Shown piece by piece: positions 1 through 13,100 of a stretch of DNA of 64,000 nucleotides. The position numbers were made by a program, and so were the translations under genes. The stretch spans positions 266,471,114-266,535,113 of the forward strand of contig OY856188.1 in NCBI GenBank assembly GCA_963693315.1, in the 5' to 3' direction. The notes beneath the pieces were generated by a model, which worked only from the letters and a program-made list of their open reading frames with translations, ran no database searches and was not told the DNA's origin. This stretch comes from Diogma glabrata. Lineage: Eukaryota; Arthropoda; Insecta; Diptera; Cylindrotomidae. Within the stretch, counting starts at the first letter, position 1, and the number at the start of each line of letters is the position of its first letter.

Positions 1-1101
1 CAAATGATTATATCTAATAATAGTAATGCTAATCAATCCCAGTCATTTTCACTTGATAATCACAATATCCATAATAATGTACAAATACTTTCTCCACCAA
101 ATATAATGCATACACAGCATAGTAATAAACATAACTTCAATAATTTTAATAATGTAATATTGTCACCAAACTCTGCTAATAGTAGTAATAACCACAATAT
201 ATCAAATAACATAATAGGTCCACAACAGCAAACAGTTGTGTTGAACGCAATTCCCAGTGGTTTTATGTTGCAGCCTAATTTTGTCGATGGTAGCCAAGTT
301 ATTATCAACCAAAATAATAATAATAATAGCTATGTACAACAACAATTACAAATATCACCTGATTCAAAAAGACGTCCAAAAAAACGAAAAAATAGTTTGC
401 CCCCTCATTCTCCTACAACAATTTCAGTACCACAACAAAATCAATCATTACTTCAAATAGCTCAACAATATTCACCGCAAAATTTTCAATTATCTCCATC
501 GTTGTCGGGTATTACAATTATTCCAAATCAACATAAAAATTCACAACAACAAATTATTATGTCACATCAAAATGGTCAAATTATCCAACCGATAAATTTA
601 ATTGGACAACAATTGCTAGTGCCAGCAGGTCTGGTAGTAACGCCTGATACAGCTTTATTACAAATTCAAAATTGTGGACCGATTTTGACACAACAGGGTA
701 TGGTATTACGGGCGCAAAGTCCTCAAAGTATTCAAAATAAGAGCTTTTTATCCCCGAATGGTCAAGGTCAATTTATTGTAAGTTCAAACGGTCAAGTGAG
801 TCCAATGGGTCAAATTTATAGTACACCTGTAGGATTAGTAGTGCCGCAAACAAACTCTGGACAAACATTTGTTCAACAGAATACAACTATTGTACAGCAA
901 CAGACTACATTAATGAACAATAATAACAAAAATTTAGTAGAACAAGAGAGTCAAAACATAGGACATTCAGTTAGCACACAAACCGCACATAATCAACAGC
1001 AGTCATCATCATTACCACCTGATACTACTACACATAGTCCAACATCACCAGAACGTCCAAATAGTAGTAAAAGTGTTATAAATCAAGATCAAACGAATAT
1101 G
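1..1101 (+). CDS. sba: Exon: Q/N-rich low-complexity segment (5' end outside window)
   Basis: The frame is open from base 1. It encodes about 366 residues dominated by Asn, Gln and Ser, with poly-N and poly-Q tracts and the basic KRRPKKRK patch near residue 121. It ends at a GTTAGT donor after an in-frame ATG codon (phase 0). An in-frame stop appears 24 nt past the donor, consistent with an intron. Low-complexity Q/N regions are common in insect transcriptional regulators. Confidence 0.75.
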
Positions 1102-4100
1102 GTTAGTTTTTTCATTATTATTTAATTTAGCATTTAATTTTTTTTGTCTATATCTTACATTTTTAGGCTATGGTTCAGTGTGTATCAAGCTCAGAACCAG
1201 ATTCGGTTGTTTCACCGTTTACTGAAAATGGTCAATCTCCTGTAATGGATTACAACGATAGAAACACAGGTAAAAAAGTAATACTGTAATGTTAGCAAAC
1301 GATAGCTTTTATTCGATCTTTTATAAAAAGAAAGTTGATGACGAATTCCAGTTTGTCCAACCAATTTCGTTTTTGTTTACGAAAGTCTATGAATTGAGAA
1401 GAAAAATGTATGGTCAAAGATAGTAGTTTTTTAGATATGCACATTTAGAAAAGTTTCAATATTGCTTAAAATTTAATTAATTTACCCACTGAATTAGAAT
1501 AATCAGTACAGCAACAATATTTTTTTCTTATAATTTATATCTCCTACATTTCAGGATTTTCTAATTATCAACAAACAAATTACAAATCAAGTGATACTAA
1601 AATTCGTCGAGTAGAAAGCATAACATCTGGCCATAAAATGATGATTGATAATCAAAATGGTAAGTAGTAACTAGTATTTCGTTCATACAAACTAATTCAT
1701 ACATTTCATTGTGCATAAAAACTCACTCATTCACAAATAATTAAACATCATAACCATTATGTTTTATATTTATTGGTTTTATTGGTATTAATAATTTTGT
1801 GTCAGTTTTATTTTGTTTGTTTGCTTTTTACACATAATATTCCTTCTGTAAATAAAAACACATTTCAGTCTCATTCAATATAATATACTACAATTCATCT
1901 AATCATTTTTAATTTATATTACTATAATTTTCATAAAATAATATATATTATTATTATTAAAATTTGAACTTTTATTAATTTTTTTGTTGATTAATTAAAC
2001 GATATTTTTAAGGAATGCTAGTGTACTTACTATAAGCTAAAAAAAATAATTTCAATATTTAATGCAATTTAAGTTTAACATTTAAACAAATATTAATTAT
2101 GTCAATTTATAATTTATATGTGTATCGCATGTAAATTGTAATATAAATAATAAAAACTTAATCATACGGTTGAAATAAGTAAATATTTTTAAAACTGTTC
2201 AGCCATTTCTCGATACAAAGTGATTTTAATTTTATCATGTATATCAAAGGTCGAGGTGACAGGAAATCGTAATTAATTTTAATACTTATTTAAAGATATT
2301 AAATTGTGGTCAATTATAAAATTAAATCTTTTATGATAATGTTTTATTACTTTCCATAAATGGCTTTAAATGATGAATAAATATAGGTAACGTTACACAT
2401 TTGGTCTCATATTTATTTCTGTTTAATCTTTCAAACAAATTTAAAGTTTATTCATTTTGACAATAACTTTATTGTTTCGTGGCATCTCAACATTATAAAC
2501 CTTCAATAACCGACGTACAAAATAGAAGACGAATCCTGATATCAGCAATCAGTTATTCCCTAACTTTATTTCAGCGATCCTTTTACCTGCTATATCGTTC
2601 TCCAGTTACTGTAGTTTAAATCTAGCTGATGATTCCAAAGTGTCTTCAGTCAAACTTTTGCGAACGAACGGTCGAACTGGACCTGTATCTAGTGTTATGA
2701 ATTATCTTTTACCTCCAATTTGTCCTTGGATCCCAAACTTTCACCATTTGCTGCCATTCTTGAAATTAAGTTGTAGGTTAAATTATTTTCGCTTCTTGGC
2801 ATCAAAGTTGTATCTTCAACGAGCTTCCGTTGAATAGAAGACAAAGATCTTTCATGCTTCCTGTTTCAGAAATCATGTGACGTACGGGCCGATTTTCTAA
2901 ACAGGATATTTGGATTCCAGGATTCCTAATGCTGCTCTTGATCCCTACGTGCTTCTATTCTTCGGCTCCTCTACTCTTCACAGAACATTACAATCTCTCC
3001 GCTCCCCCATTTTTCTTGCCCTCCCGTGCTACGTGACCCTCTTAATCACATACCCAGCATCCAATGTCGCTTTCACCTCTGTGTGCCAATACTTCTTCTT
3101 TACATCCCTTTTTCGGATCATCTGCCTTACTCTCCGCCATCTCACGCATTGCGTATGGGACTGTTTGTGGAAAGTCGCCGTAGGTGTAACCATTACTGTT
3201 GATCTGGTTTCTGGATCTTGGATACCGTCAATGAAGGCCTCGATGAGTTGGTGGAGTAGTGGATGCGATGCGGATGCTTTGGTATAGTAGGTGCGGGTTC
3301 GATCCCGCCCCAAAGTAAAAAGTTTTTTCTTCAAAAATTTAAAAGTTCTCCGCATGGAGGGATCAGTTTTTATTAATTTGTTAATTTTTTTCTATTTTTT
3401 GATCCACGGGTGTGACAACCCCGCGTACTCCAGTCCCTGCTATTGGCATATGAGTTAACGTGAGATATCACATACCACTGGCAATAGCAGTGAGGTATCA
3501 CTAGCCAAGGTGATATCTTAGGGGTGCTGGCGAATGAACTGTATTCAGTCAACGGTAGCACTCTCAATCTTAGCTAATGAATATTCCTTGATGCTGGAAC
3601 GCTGTAGCTTGCTCGAAGAAACGAGCCTTCATATAACTATATATCTGAGCTTTAATCATTGGAAAATATACTGCGTCCCATAATCAAGGATTATGCCATT
3701 AGCTGGACTATTGGCAAACCAATTTTAGTTTTGTTCCTGCAAATTTTTAAAACAAATTTGCTTTTTATCTCTTATTTTATTTTTATTTTCTCTATCCTAT
3801 CACGAAATATCGGCCTATGTCATATTTTATATGTGATAGGATTTATGGTTTAGTTATCCATTATTTAACAAAAAAATATTAAAAAAAACAAAAAAAAACA
3901 GATATGCGTCCATTAACATTCTTAGAACGCATGTTGTTGTGGGACCTTGGTCTTAAAAGGTTTTTATGTGTTGTTGTGACACATATTGTAATGCCTACTA
4001 CACAACACATTTTATTTAAAAAAAAAAAAAAATATTCTCCATTAAACACGGTGGAGTATGCGAATTTACCAAATGAAAAAGCCGTTTCACTGCCGAAGAA

Positions 4101-7100
4101 TACTTACTCCTGAAGGCTTTCTCCATTTCTCTACAAGCTACGTTTTAACTCGATCCTGTACAGCTATCTTTTATAATCGCTACCGTATTTTCGATCTACT
4201 GCGTTCATTACTTGATAACTTTTGCTGTTATTTTCAGGCACCACTTGTAATGCTTTAGCTGATTTTCCCTTAAGTGCAACTATCAACCCAGCAAGATGAT
4301 TTTCGACGTTCCAAACATTTTGGTCTGCTGCTGTTTCACACTGGATCTTGAAGATGTCGAAATATATCGTCATATGATGGTGGTTGTAATTTATATTTGA
4401 TACTTGTACCACATTATGATTATGTAGAATCTTCTTCATACAGAGAAAAATTAACCTGTTCCTTTCAGGCACTACACCTTATCAAAGAATAACAAATAAT
4501 CACACATCCTCAGTCCTCAAAACCAACAATTTTTTCGATGATTCCCTTTGGCGCGACAACCATATTGATTCCAAAACCTTCTTTCGCTTGCGATCTCCCA
4601 ATTTGACTCTGTCAAAAATCTATAATGTATTCTCCTTCGTCCTATTGTCGTCAACTACTCTTCTGCCGCTTCCAATGTGTCAGATTCCTACATTCTTCTT
4701 CAAGTGTGTAACAGCTTCCTTTTTAAAGTCAAAACCGCCTTTGAGTTCAAACACTTCCTTTTACACAAAATCATTCCACTTCATCACTCCCTTGTTTCCG
4801 TCGATGTCATTTTTCTGTTTACCAATGCTGCGATCCAAATACCGCTAAACACCGGCTGCTTCAAAACCATCACCATTATTCTATACAATCTCTTTTTGCA
4901 CTATCCATACACTACTTTTATCTGCCGCGATCACACCAAAGTAAAAAATCGTGTGCTTGTCATGGTCAATTCGCTTTCTCCTTCCCTTTACGACTTAACC
5001 CTACAAAATGTTCTAAACAGATTCCACAAGATGTTGCTAAGATCCCCCAATTTTTAAAAATTAAAATTTCCACACACACATCATCAACTTATCCTCAACT
5101 TATCCTCAACGTATCCTCATCGACGGATACAACCAATTCTTCAAAAAGAATTTTTCAGAAACAATTTCTCGAAATCCGTTTAGTCTTATCCTGTTCTCCA
5201 AATTTTCAAACTCTATTTTATATTCACCTCTGTCAAAAAACTTCTACCTCATATCGATTCAGCGGCATATGCCGGTTGGATTGTGCAGATTGTGATGGTG
5301 TTTACCGTTGGTCAAATCAAACAACCACTTTCTATACTTTCTTGGAATCCTGTTTATAGTCCTTTTGAAAACCAAAACTATCAAACTTGATGTACGACAT
5401 TAACTACATCTACACGCATGAAGGGATCAGTTTTTGTTGATTTGTAATTTTGTTTTACATTTTCATCTACGGGTGGGATAACTAGCGTAACCCAGTCTCT
5501 GTGATTGATACCAATAGCCGAGGTGATATCTTAGGAGTGCACTCAATCTCAGCTATGGAGCATTCCTTGCCACGCCATGCTTGGTCGAAAAAAGATCCGT
5601 TCTATAGCTCTATATATGCGGTGTTTAATCATTGAGAAAGACACTGCATCACCTGATAACATAATATGCTTTTAACTCGATTCCTGATAAACCCATTTTA
5701 GTTTTCTTCCTGCAATCGTTAAAAAAATATTGACGACGTTGATGCATAGACTGATTTAGTGATTTCACCACAGCTCTGGAATGCTTGGATTGACGTAACT
5801 AAGAAATTGTTCCAGGGTGGGCCTGGCCCCGTAATATTGCTGAGTAAAATAATAAAAATTTGAGGTTAATTTTAAATTTGACTGCGATTTTTATTTTTTT
5901 TACCACAGTGCAATGTGTTATTTAAGTTATTTAGGTATTTGGGTAAATAATAAATATTTAAGTTCTTCTTTTTTCTTAACATATTTCGTGCCACCCGGTG
6001 TCAAAACAAAGGAAAAATATAATCACGTATTAGTTTTTTAGTTATCCAAACGATTACCGAAGCTTCAAGAATACGGAAATGACCAGGTTTATTTGCTTTT
6101 ATTGTATCGGCGTTTTGGTTGTTGAAAGCAACTGTGAGTTCGACAAAACTATCGCAGAAGTTGTAAAAAATTATATTCAGAGTATGGCAGAAAAAATTAA
6201 CCACTAATTTTAGCCATTCGAAAATTGTTGTAAAATTTGTGGAAACTGGTTCAGTGAAAAACGAGAGAGGCAAATCGTAGTAATCGTTCAGAAACATATT
6301 GCTACTGTAAGTGCTAGTTAGGAATTGGAATCCCGTAGCGTTTTTGAATCCCGGAATTCATAAATTTCAAATCCCAGGCTCCGGGATCCCGGAATTTAAA
6401 ATTAGAAAACCACAAACAATTAAGCAAAAACACAATTTTCAAATAAAAACACATTATTTTTTTTACTGTCCAGAAGTATATATGTACATATTGTTACGGT
6501 TTTTCCAAACTTACTTCGAATTGGCCTTACTCTCAATTCGGTAAACGCAATTCCCAGTCTCCTTCTGAGTTCGATCACTGATTAGTTAACGAACACACAA
6601 GGTTTTATTAAGTATTGAATTCTTTATTGTTCCACAACAACGGGAAACAATACAGCAAGCAATATTTCTAACTAGAATATTCTTTCAACAGCTTCAGACA
6701 CTCCAACGGTTGATTGTAGAAATTTCCAGTAACACAACGTTCAAAATAATACACAAAATATTTCTTCTCAATAACACTTAGAACTTTATTCACAAAACTA
6801 TTTAAAAATTACTTTTATAATTTTAACTCACTATCGCAGGTTTAAAAATAAAACTAATTCAGTCTTGCAAGACATCTCTCCTTTTATACGATTTACATAA
6901 TCTCGATCATTCGAGGTCACTTTTTAGGAACCTTGAGAAAATAGTAGAATATTCGATTACTTTATTTTATGCTGATTTGATTCATAAAATCAATCAATTT
7001 TATTTATTGTAGACCCAAATTCCACGAAATACAACAACAATATTCATTTCATTAATTGGTTATTGTGTTTTATTGTGATTTGATTTTTCTGGAAGTCACT

Positions 7101-10100
7101 GTAATCGTTTGGATTTTTCTGTAATCGTAACAATATATTCCATAAAGAAAAAAAAGTTCCTTAAATTTTCAAGTGATTAAAGAAATAGGAATTTAGAAAA
7201 CATAAGGCATCAACTGATTTATTATCAAATCTATTCCTAATTTGGAAATATTATTTGCGGAGGCTGAAAAAGTCCGTTTCGATTTCATACTTGTCAATCT
7301 GTAAACATTATAAATTCGCTGCAAATGAGGTCCTTGTCCTATGACCGCTTTGCTGCAATATTTGTATTTCGCTTCCAATTGCGGTACCAGTTTAATGCTT
7401 TATGTATAGTTGTATTCTGACCAAAACGGTTTTGTATAGGTATTAAGCTTGAATTTTAATTCTGCCAGTTTATTTTTTCAAATTGTTTACCTCTAATAAA
7501 TCGACCGCAACCACATCCTCAGTTGCATTGTTTTTGTAATCTGTGCTCGATGATCCAGCAGTGTAAGAAGTTCAATCATCCGTTTAACATCCCTTGTCTG
7601 CTGCTCATTGATTTTCTAGTTTACTCAGTACAAGCTAAAGAGATAGGCACAGCCCAATATTTCATGATAAAATGAAGGAATAAAAACAACTTAAAGTTAA
7701 AAATGAAAATATTTTTGTGAAAAAATATATAGCAACAAAACTAAATTTTTAGTTGCCAATAATCCAAATACTAGTGACATATTCATTTATCCATCACATG
7801 AGGTCTTCTTCAAGGATTAAAGCCCGCATGTATAGTTATATGAAAATTTATTACTTCGAGAAAGCAATAGCGTGACATCATCAGACAAATAGCGTGACAA
7901 ATTTCATAACTAAGATTCAGGATGCTACCGTTGACTGAATAGAGTTCAACCGCCAGCATCCGTAAGGTATCATTTTCGCTACTGATAATTCACTGCTATT
8001 GCCAGCAATATAGAAAACCTCACGTTAACTCATAATGCCAATAGCCGCGCCTGCTGCTAAATTCTGACTGTGAAGCGGTTAAGTTTTCAATGAAAAGTAA
8101 TAAAGAAACTTTTAACACTTCTTCGCTTCACAATTTACTGATTAACAAAAACTGATCCCTCCATGCGAACTTAATGTAACCTATTTTTTAACAGGATGCT
8201 GTGTTTTCATCGATTAATCCCAGTAAATATGGTGATCCCGTAATCCCGGGATTTGCTTTCAATAATCCCAGGATTTTGGGATCGTAAAAATGTTTCGGGA
8301 TCCCAAGTGCAAATCTTTAGTGCTTTACTGTTAATTAGAATCCAAAAATACCAATTCTTCTTCGTTCACACTTCATAGTAACCATACATTCCATTAATCA
8401 TTTAATGCATTACTTTTCACAACGATTTTCATTCGCAGTTATATATAAGATTCATATAACTAAAGATATAAAGCCATCAGACTTCGAATAACTTCGTCAA
8501 TTTGTTAATAGCCATACAAACAAACCGTAAAAGTGCGTTTTTTTTTGATGATCTATGTTTCCGATGTTCCGGTGTGGTTTTAGGTTTTATGGAGTAATCA
8601 GGCTTAGTTTTTTAAAATAAGGTCTTGATTGTATATTTTTGTCAAATTTTTTGGTTGTCAGAAATACCAATGAAAACTGGCAAAATAAGCCAGTGCTTAA
8701 AATAATGCCAGCCTATGCTTTTTGAAAGTCTGAAAAATGAGTTGCCACAAATCATGGCGACTGGCATATAAACTGAGAAAGGAAACCAAAACATACACCG
8801 TGCTGAGGTTTGAGCTTAATCTGATCACATGTCTAGGGATGCCAGCATGTTTAGTGAATGTTTTCGTTTTGTATCGAAAAAATTGCGATTGCTTGAGCTT
8901 TTACGATTTTTAGCCAGATTTATGTAATAATCGTCTTATTTTTACTGATATTGATTACACATATCCAGATCTTTTTGCCAGCATATTATTTGGTTGTCAG
9001 AAATACTAATGAAAACTTGCAAAATAAGCAAGGAAGGGGTTAGCCTATGCTTTTTGAAAGCCTGAAAAATGAATTGCCACAAATCATGGCGACTGGCATA
9101 TAAACTGAGAGAGGAAACTAAAACATACACTGTGCTGAGGTTTGAGCTTATTCTGATCACTTGTCTAGGGATGCCAGTATGTTCAGTGGATATTTTCGTT
9201 TTGTATCGAAAAAATTGCTATTTCTTGAGCTTTTACGATTTTTGACCAGATTTATGTAGTGTAGTAATCGTCTTATTTTTACTAATATTGATTACACAGA
9301 AGATATCCAGAGCTTTTTTCCAGCATAATTTTTGGTTGTCAGAAATACCAATGAAAACTGGAAAAATAAGCAAGGGGTTAGCCTATGCTTTTTGAAAGCC
9401 TGAAAAATGAATTGCCACAAATCACGGCGACTGCCATATAAACAGAGCGGAAATCAAAACATTCTCCGTGCTGAAGTTTGAGCTTAATCTGATCACTTGT
9501 CTAGGGATGCCAGTATGTTTAGTGGATATTTTCGTTTTCTATTGAAAAAATTGCGATTGCTTGAGCTTTTACGATTTTTGGCCAGATTTATGTAGTAATC
9601 ATCTTATTTTGACTAATTTTGATTATACGGATATCCAGAGCTTTTTTCCAGCATATTTTTGTCAAATTTTTGGTTGTCAAAAATACCAATGAAAACGGAC
9701 AAAATAAGCAATGGGTTAGTCTATGCTTTTTGAAAGCCTGAAAAAGGAGTTGCCACAAATCATGGCGACTGGCATATAAACTGAGAGAGGAAACCAAAAC
9801 ATCTACCCTGCTGAAGCTTGAACTTAATCTGATCACATGTCTAGGGATGCCAGAATGTTTAGTGGATATTTTCGTTTTGTATCGAAAAAATTGCGATTGC
9901 TTGAGCTTTTACGATTTTTGGCCAGATTTTTGTAGTAATCGTCTTATTTTGACTAATTTTGATTATACGGATATCCATAGCTTTTTTTCAGCATATTATT
10001 GTCTAATTTTTGGTTGACAGGCATACCAATGAAAATTGCAAGATATGCAAGGGGTTAGCCTATGCTTTTTGAAAGCATGAAAAAGGAGTTGCCACAGATC

Positions 10101-13100
10101 ATGGCGACTGGCATATAAACTGAGAGAGGAAACCAAAACATCTACCGTGCTGAGGTTTGAGCTTATTCTGATCACTTGTCTAGGGATGCCAGTATGTTCA
10201 GTGGATATTTTCGTTTTGTATCGAAAAAATTGCTATTTCTTGAGCTTTTACGAATTTTGGCCAGATTTATGTAGTAATCGTTTTATTTTGATTACACGGA
10301 TATCCAGATCTTTTTGCCAGCATATTATTTGGTTGTCAGAAATACCAATGAAAACTGGAAAAATAGGCAAGGGGTTAGCCTATGCTTTTTGGAAGCCTGA
10401 AAAATGAATTGCCACAAATCATGGCGACTGGCATATAAACTGAGAGAGGAAACCAAAACATCCACCGTGCTGAAGTTTGAGCTCAGTCTGAACACTTGTC
10501 TAGGGAGGCCAACACGTTTAGTGGATATTTTCGTATCTGACAGATCATATCGTTGGAAAGAAAATGTTTTCTATTTTAAACATCGCTCATATATGGTAAA
10601 CCAATAAAATCAACAATCATTTTATACATACATTTTTGGCAACATTTTTGGTTTGGAGAATGGACCTCTGTCGCCTAACCGTCACAAACTTTTTAAAGAT
10701 GAAATTTTCTTATTAATTTTAAAAGATCAATGGTATGAACTGTAAGTTTTTTTAAAATTGTCAAAATCTAGTTCGCTTTGTTTAATTTAATTCTAATACT
10801 TTAATGGTATACGTTTTTTTCTATATCGTGGTAATCCATATATCACAACAACTAATTGTCTTTGGAAATAATTGTAAAAAGTTATTTACTTTGTAATAAC
10901 AATACAATTTCATTTTCTCTAACAGGCATATGTTTCATAAACTTCGTTTTCTAGGAGAAGTGGGGCGCAAAATTCGTCTAGGGAGCGGGGTGAGGGGGGG
11001 CGGCTCCTCTGGGCCCCTACCTAGTTACGCTAATAATTAATGGATATATATTGTTATAGATTTCGCGTAGTTCTAATTACAAAAACAGCCTCTCCGGCAG
11101 CCTCTCCCACCAACAGCTCCCAAAAACTTTTCAATTCCTTTTCATTTAAACCTCCATCTTTTGCTAAAATTTCATCAAAATTAGATCATTTAAGAAAGCT
11201 ATAGTATAGCAACAGACATAAATTCTTTTGTACGAATAGAATTAGTAGCAAATTTTGTCGGAGGTGAAAAACCTTAATGCTTATGTACAAAGTTTCATCC
11301 ACTTCGATTATCAGGTGCAGATGTTATTGACTTTTCGAAAGAACAGGTGCTCGGAAGAGCTCTACCACTTTGGCCAATATCTTAAAAGGAAATTTCTACG
11401 TGTTGTTGTCAAAACATATTGCTCTCTCCCTATTTCTGATTTGAACCGATTGATCGAGATAAATCAAACTACATATTCAAATTGTCGCTGTCACAAATTG
11501 AAAACAAAAATTTCCATTTAAGAAATATGACCTACAATAATTTTGTGGATTGAAGCTACCGAGATTATTATTATTTTTTTTTTAATAAAAAGTGTTGTGT
11601 AGTAGGAATTACAAAATGTGTCACAACAACATATAGATACCTTTTAAGACCCAGGTCCCACAACTACATGCGTCTTGAGGTGTTGGTGGACGCTTTTTTT
11701 TTTAAATCTTTGGGGATTGAAGGCACTCGAGACTATTGATTCGGGCAAAGCATTCTATTTGTACGATGTACGTACAAAAAAATCCCTTTGCATTTTGAAA
11801 GAATCATAAACGTGTAATATAAAACTGCATGAACCCAAATGTGCTAATTACTATTATGTTTCTTACCTAAAATTAAAATTTTTTAAATATAAACTGAAAT
11901 TTTTTGTGAAAACTATGGCGTAAATGTTTTTGCATTGTAATATAATGTGTTTCTGAAATATGTATACTAGACTGGTCGTTAAAAATTAAATTTTTCGGGC
12001 AACTGAGAAAATTTAACTTTTAACGACCTGTCTAATATATTGTATACCCTTTGTTATCTATTTGCATACTACAAAATATTATATTAGTGGGTAATCAATG
12101 TTTTAACTCAATATAGAACTTGCTGACAGGATAATTAAAAACTTATCTGTTTACTTCAAAACTTAGTAATTTTATTTGAATATTTTTTACTATATAAAGT
12201 TTTAAAGTTAGTTTTAAAGGTTTTATTGTCAATAAAATTAAAATAGATATAAACCTTTTTGTTGTATAGTATAGAATTTACATGATACACATACTTCATG
12301 GAAAACACATTAATATAAAATTACTAATATTAGGCAGATTTCATTTGTGTTAATGCTTTTGTAACCAAATATTAATTATGTAAATACATAAAAAATTAAG
12401 AATTCATGGATTGATAGCTGAACATAATGATTTAAATAAAAAAAGGGGTGAAGGACTTTTTAGTTTTAAAACAATTATATTTTATTTCAATTGAATATAT
12501 TATTACAATAATCTTAGACACGTCGTCGCTATCAACAAACGCCACAAATCACCAAAATTCTAATCAAATTTCATTTTGTATTGGTGAACTAATTTGGGGA
12601 TCTGTTAAAGGATATCCTGCATGGCCTGGAAAGTTAATTAATTCACCTGATGGGATCACAACAAATAATGATTCAACCTGGGTACAATGGTTTGGTAGGA
12701 AACCAAATATTGAATTGATTCCAATAAAAGACTTGAAAAGCTTATCAGATGGATTGGATGCACATCATAAAGCCCAAAAGGATATTAGGAAGTGAGAATT
12801 AATATTTGTATAAACATTTTATATTTAATTTTTTTTAATTTTTTTAAAACACTCGCAAATTGGTTGATAACAAAATTTTAAGATTTAACTGAATGTAGTG
12901 TTTTGAAATATAAAAGTTACTTTTATTTTTATGAAAATGAAAAACTATATAGCTGAAATGTGTTTTTATTTTTAACAGAATTTATATTTAATAACAGTTG
13001 TTAATATGTATAGTTAATTTATTACTTTTTTTTTTATGTAAAATTTAGAAGCCGAAAATTAAACTCTCAGCTAGAGAATGCTATCCAGGAAGCTATGACC

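Larger units (their letters stand above)
6310..8320 (-). mobile_element. Decayed hAT-type DNA transposon
   Basis: Both ends carry clusters of the palindromic motif ATCCCGGGAT (6330-6390 and 8235-8300), a subterminal repeat style typical of some hAT elements. Between them is a hAT dimerisation-domain remnant. The element is split by a solo LTR (6492-7132) and by an inverted copy of the 370-bp repeat (7790-8166). Exact termini and target duplication are not resolved. Confidence 0.5.
1660..12517 (+). other. Large TE-filled intron, about 10.9 kb
   Basis: This runs from the GTAAGT donor to the ATCTTAG acceptor. It holds gag relics, four mobile-repeat families, a hAT relic and a satellite block, listed separately. 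I see no further host exon in it, although a short skipped or alternative exon cannot be ruled out. Bases 1660-2500 and 10560-11580 show only AT-rich sequence with no supportable feature. Confidence 0.6.

Noticed and set aside
2910..3287. Plus-strand frame of 125 codons in the intron
   Set aside because: It lies opposite a recognisable minus-strand gag relic and has no motif of its own.
4588..5057. Plus-strand frames of 86-126 codons
   Set aside because: No domain in either strand's translation that I could name. Probably part of the gag relic region but unsupported.
6001..6297. Minus-strand frame of 98 codons
   Set aside because: No motif, no good start context and no neighbour relationship. 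Probably chance in decayed hAT-adjacent sequence, although part of the hAT gene cannot be excluded.
8630..10535. CRISPR-like regular spacing
   Set aside because: The whole unit of about 335 bp is repeated, with no unique spacers, in an insect-like nuclear intron. It is a tandem satellite.
11255..11521. Plus-strand frame of 88 codons in the intron
   Set aside because: No splice sites in the gene's phase and no recognisable motif.
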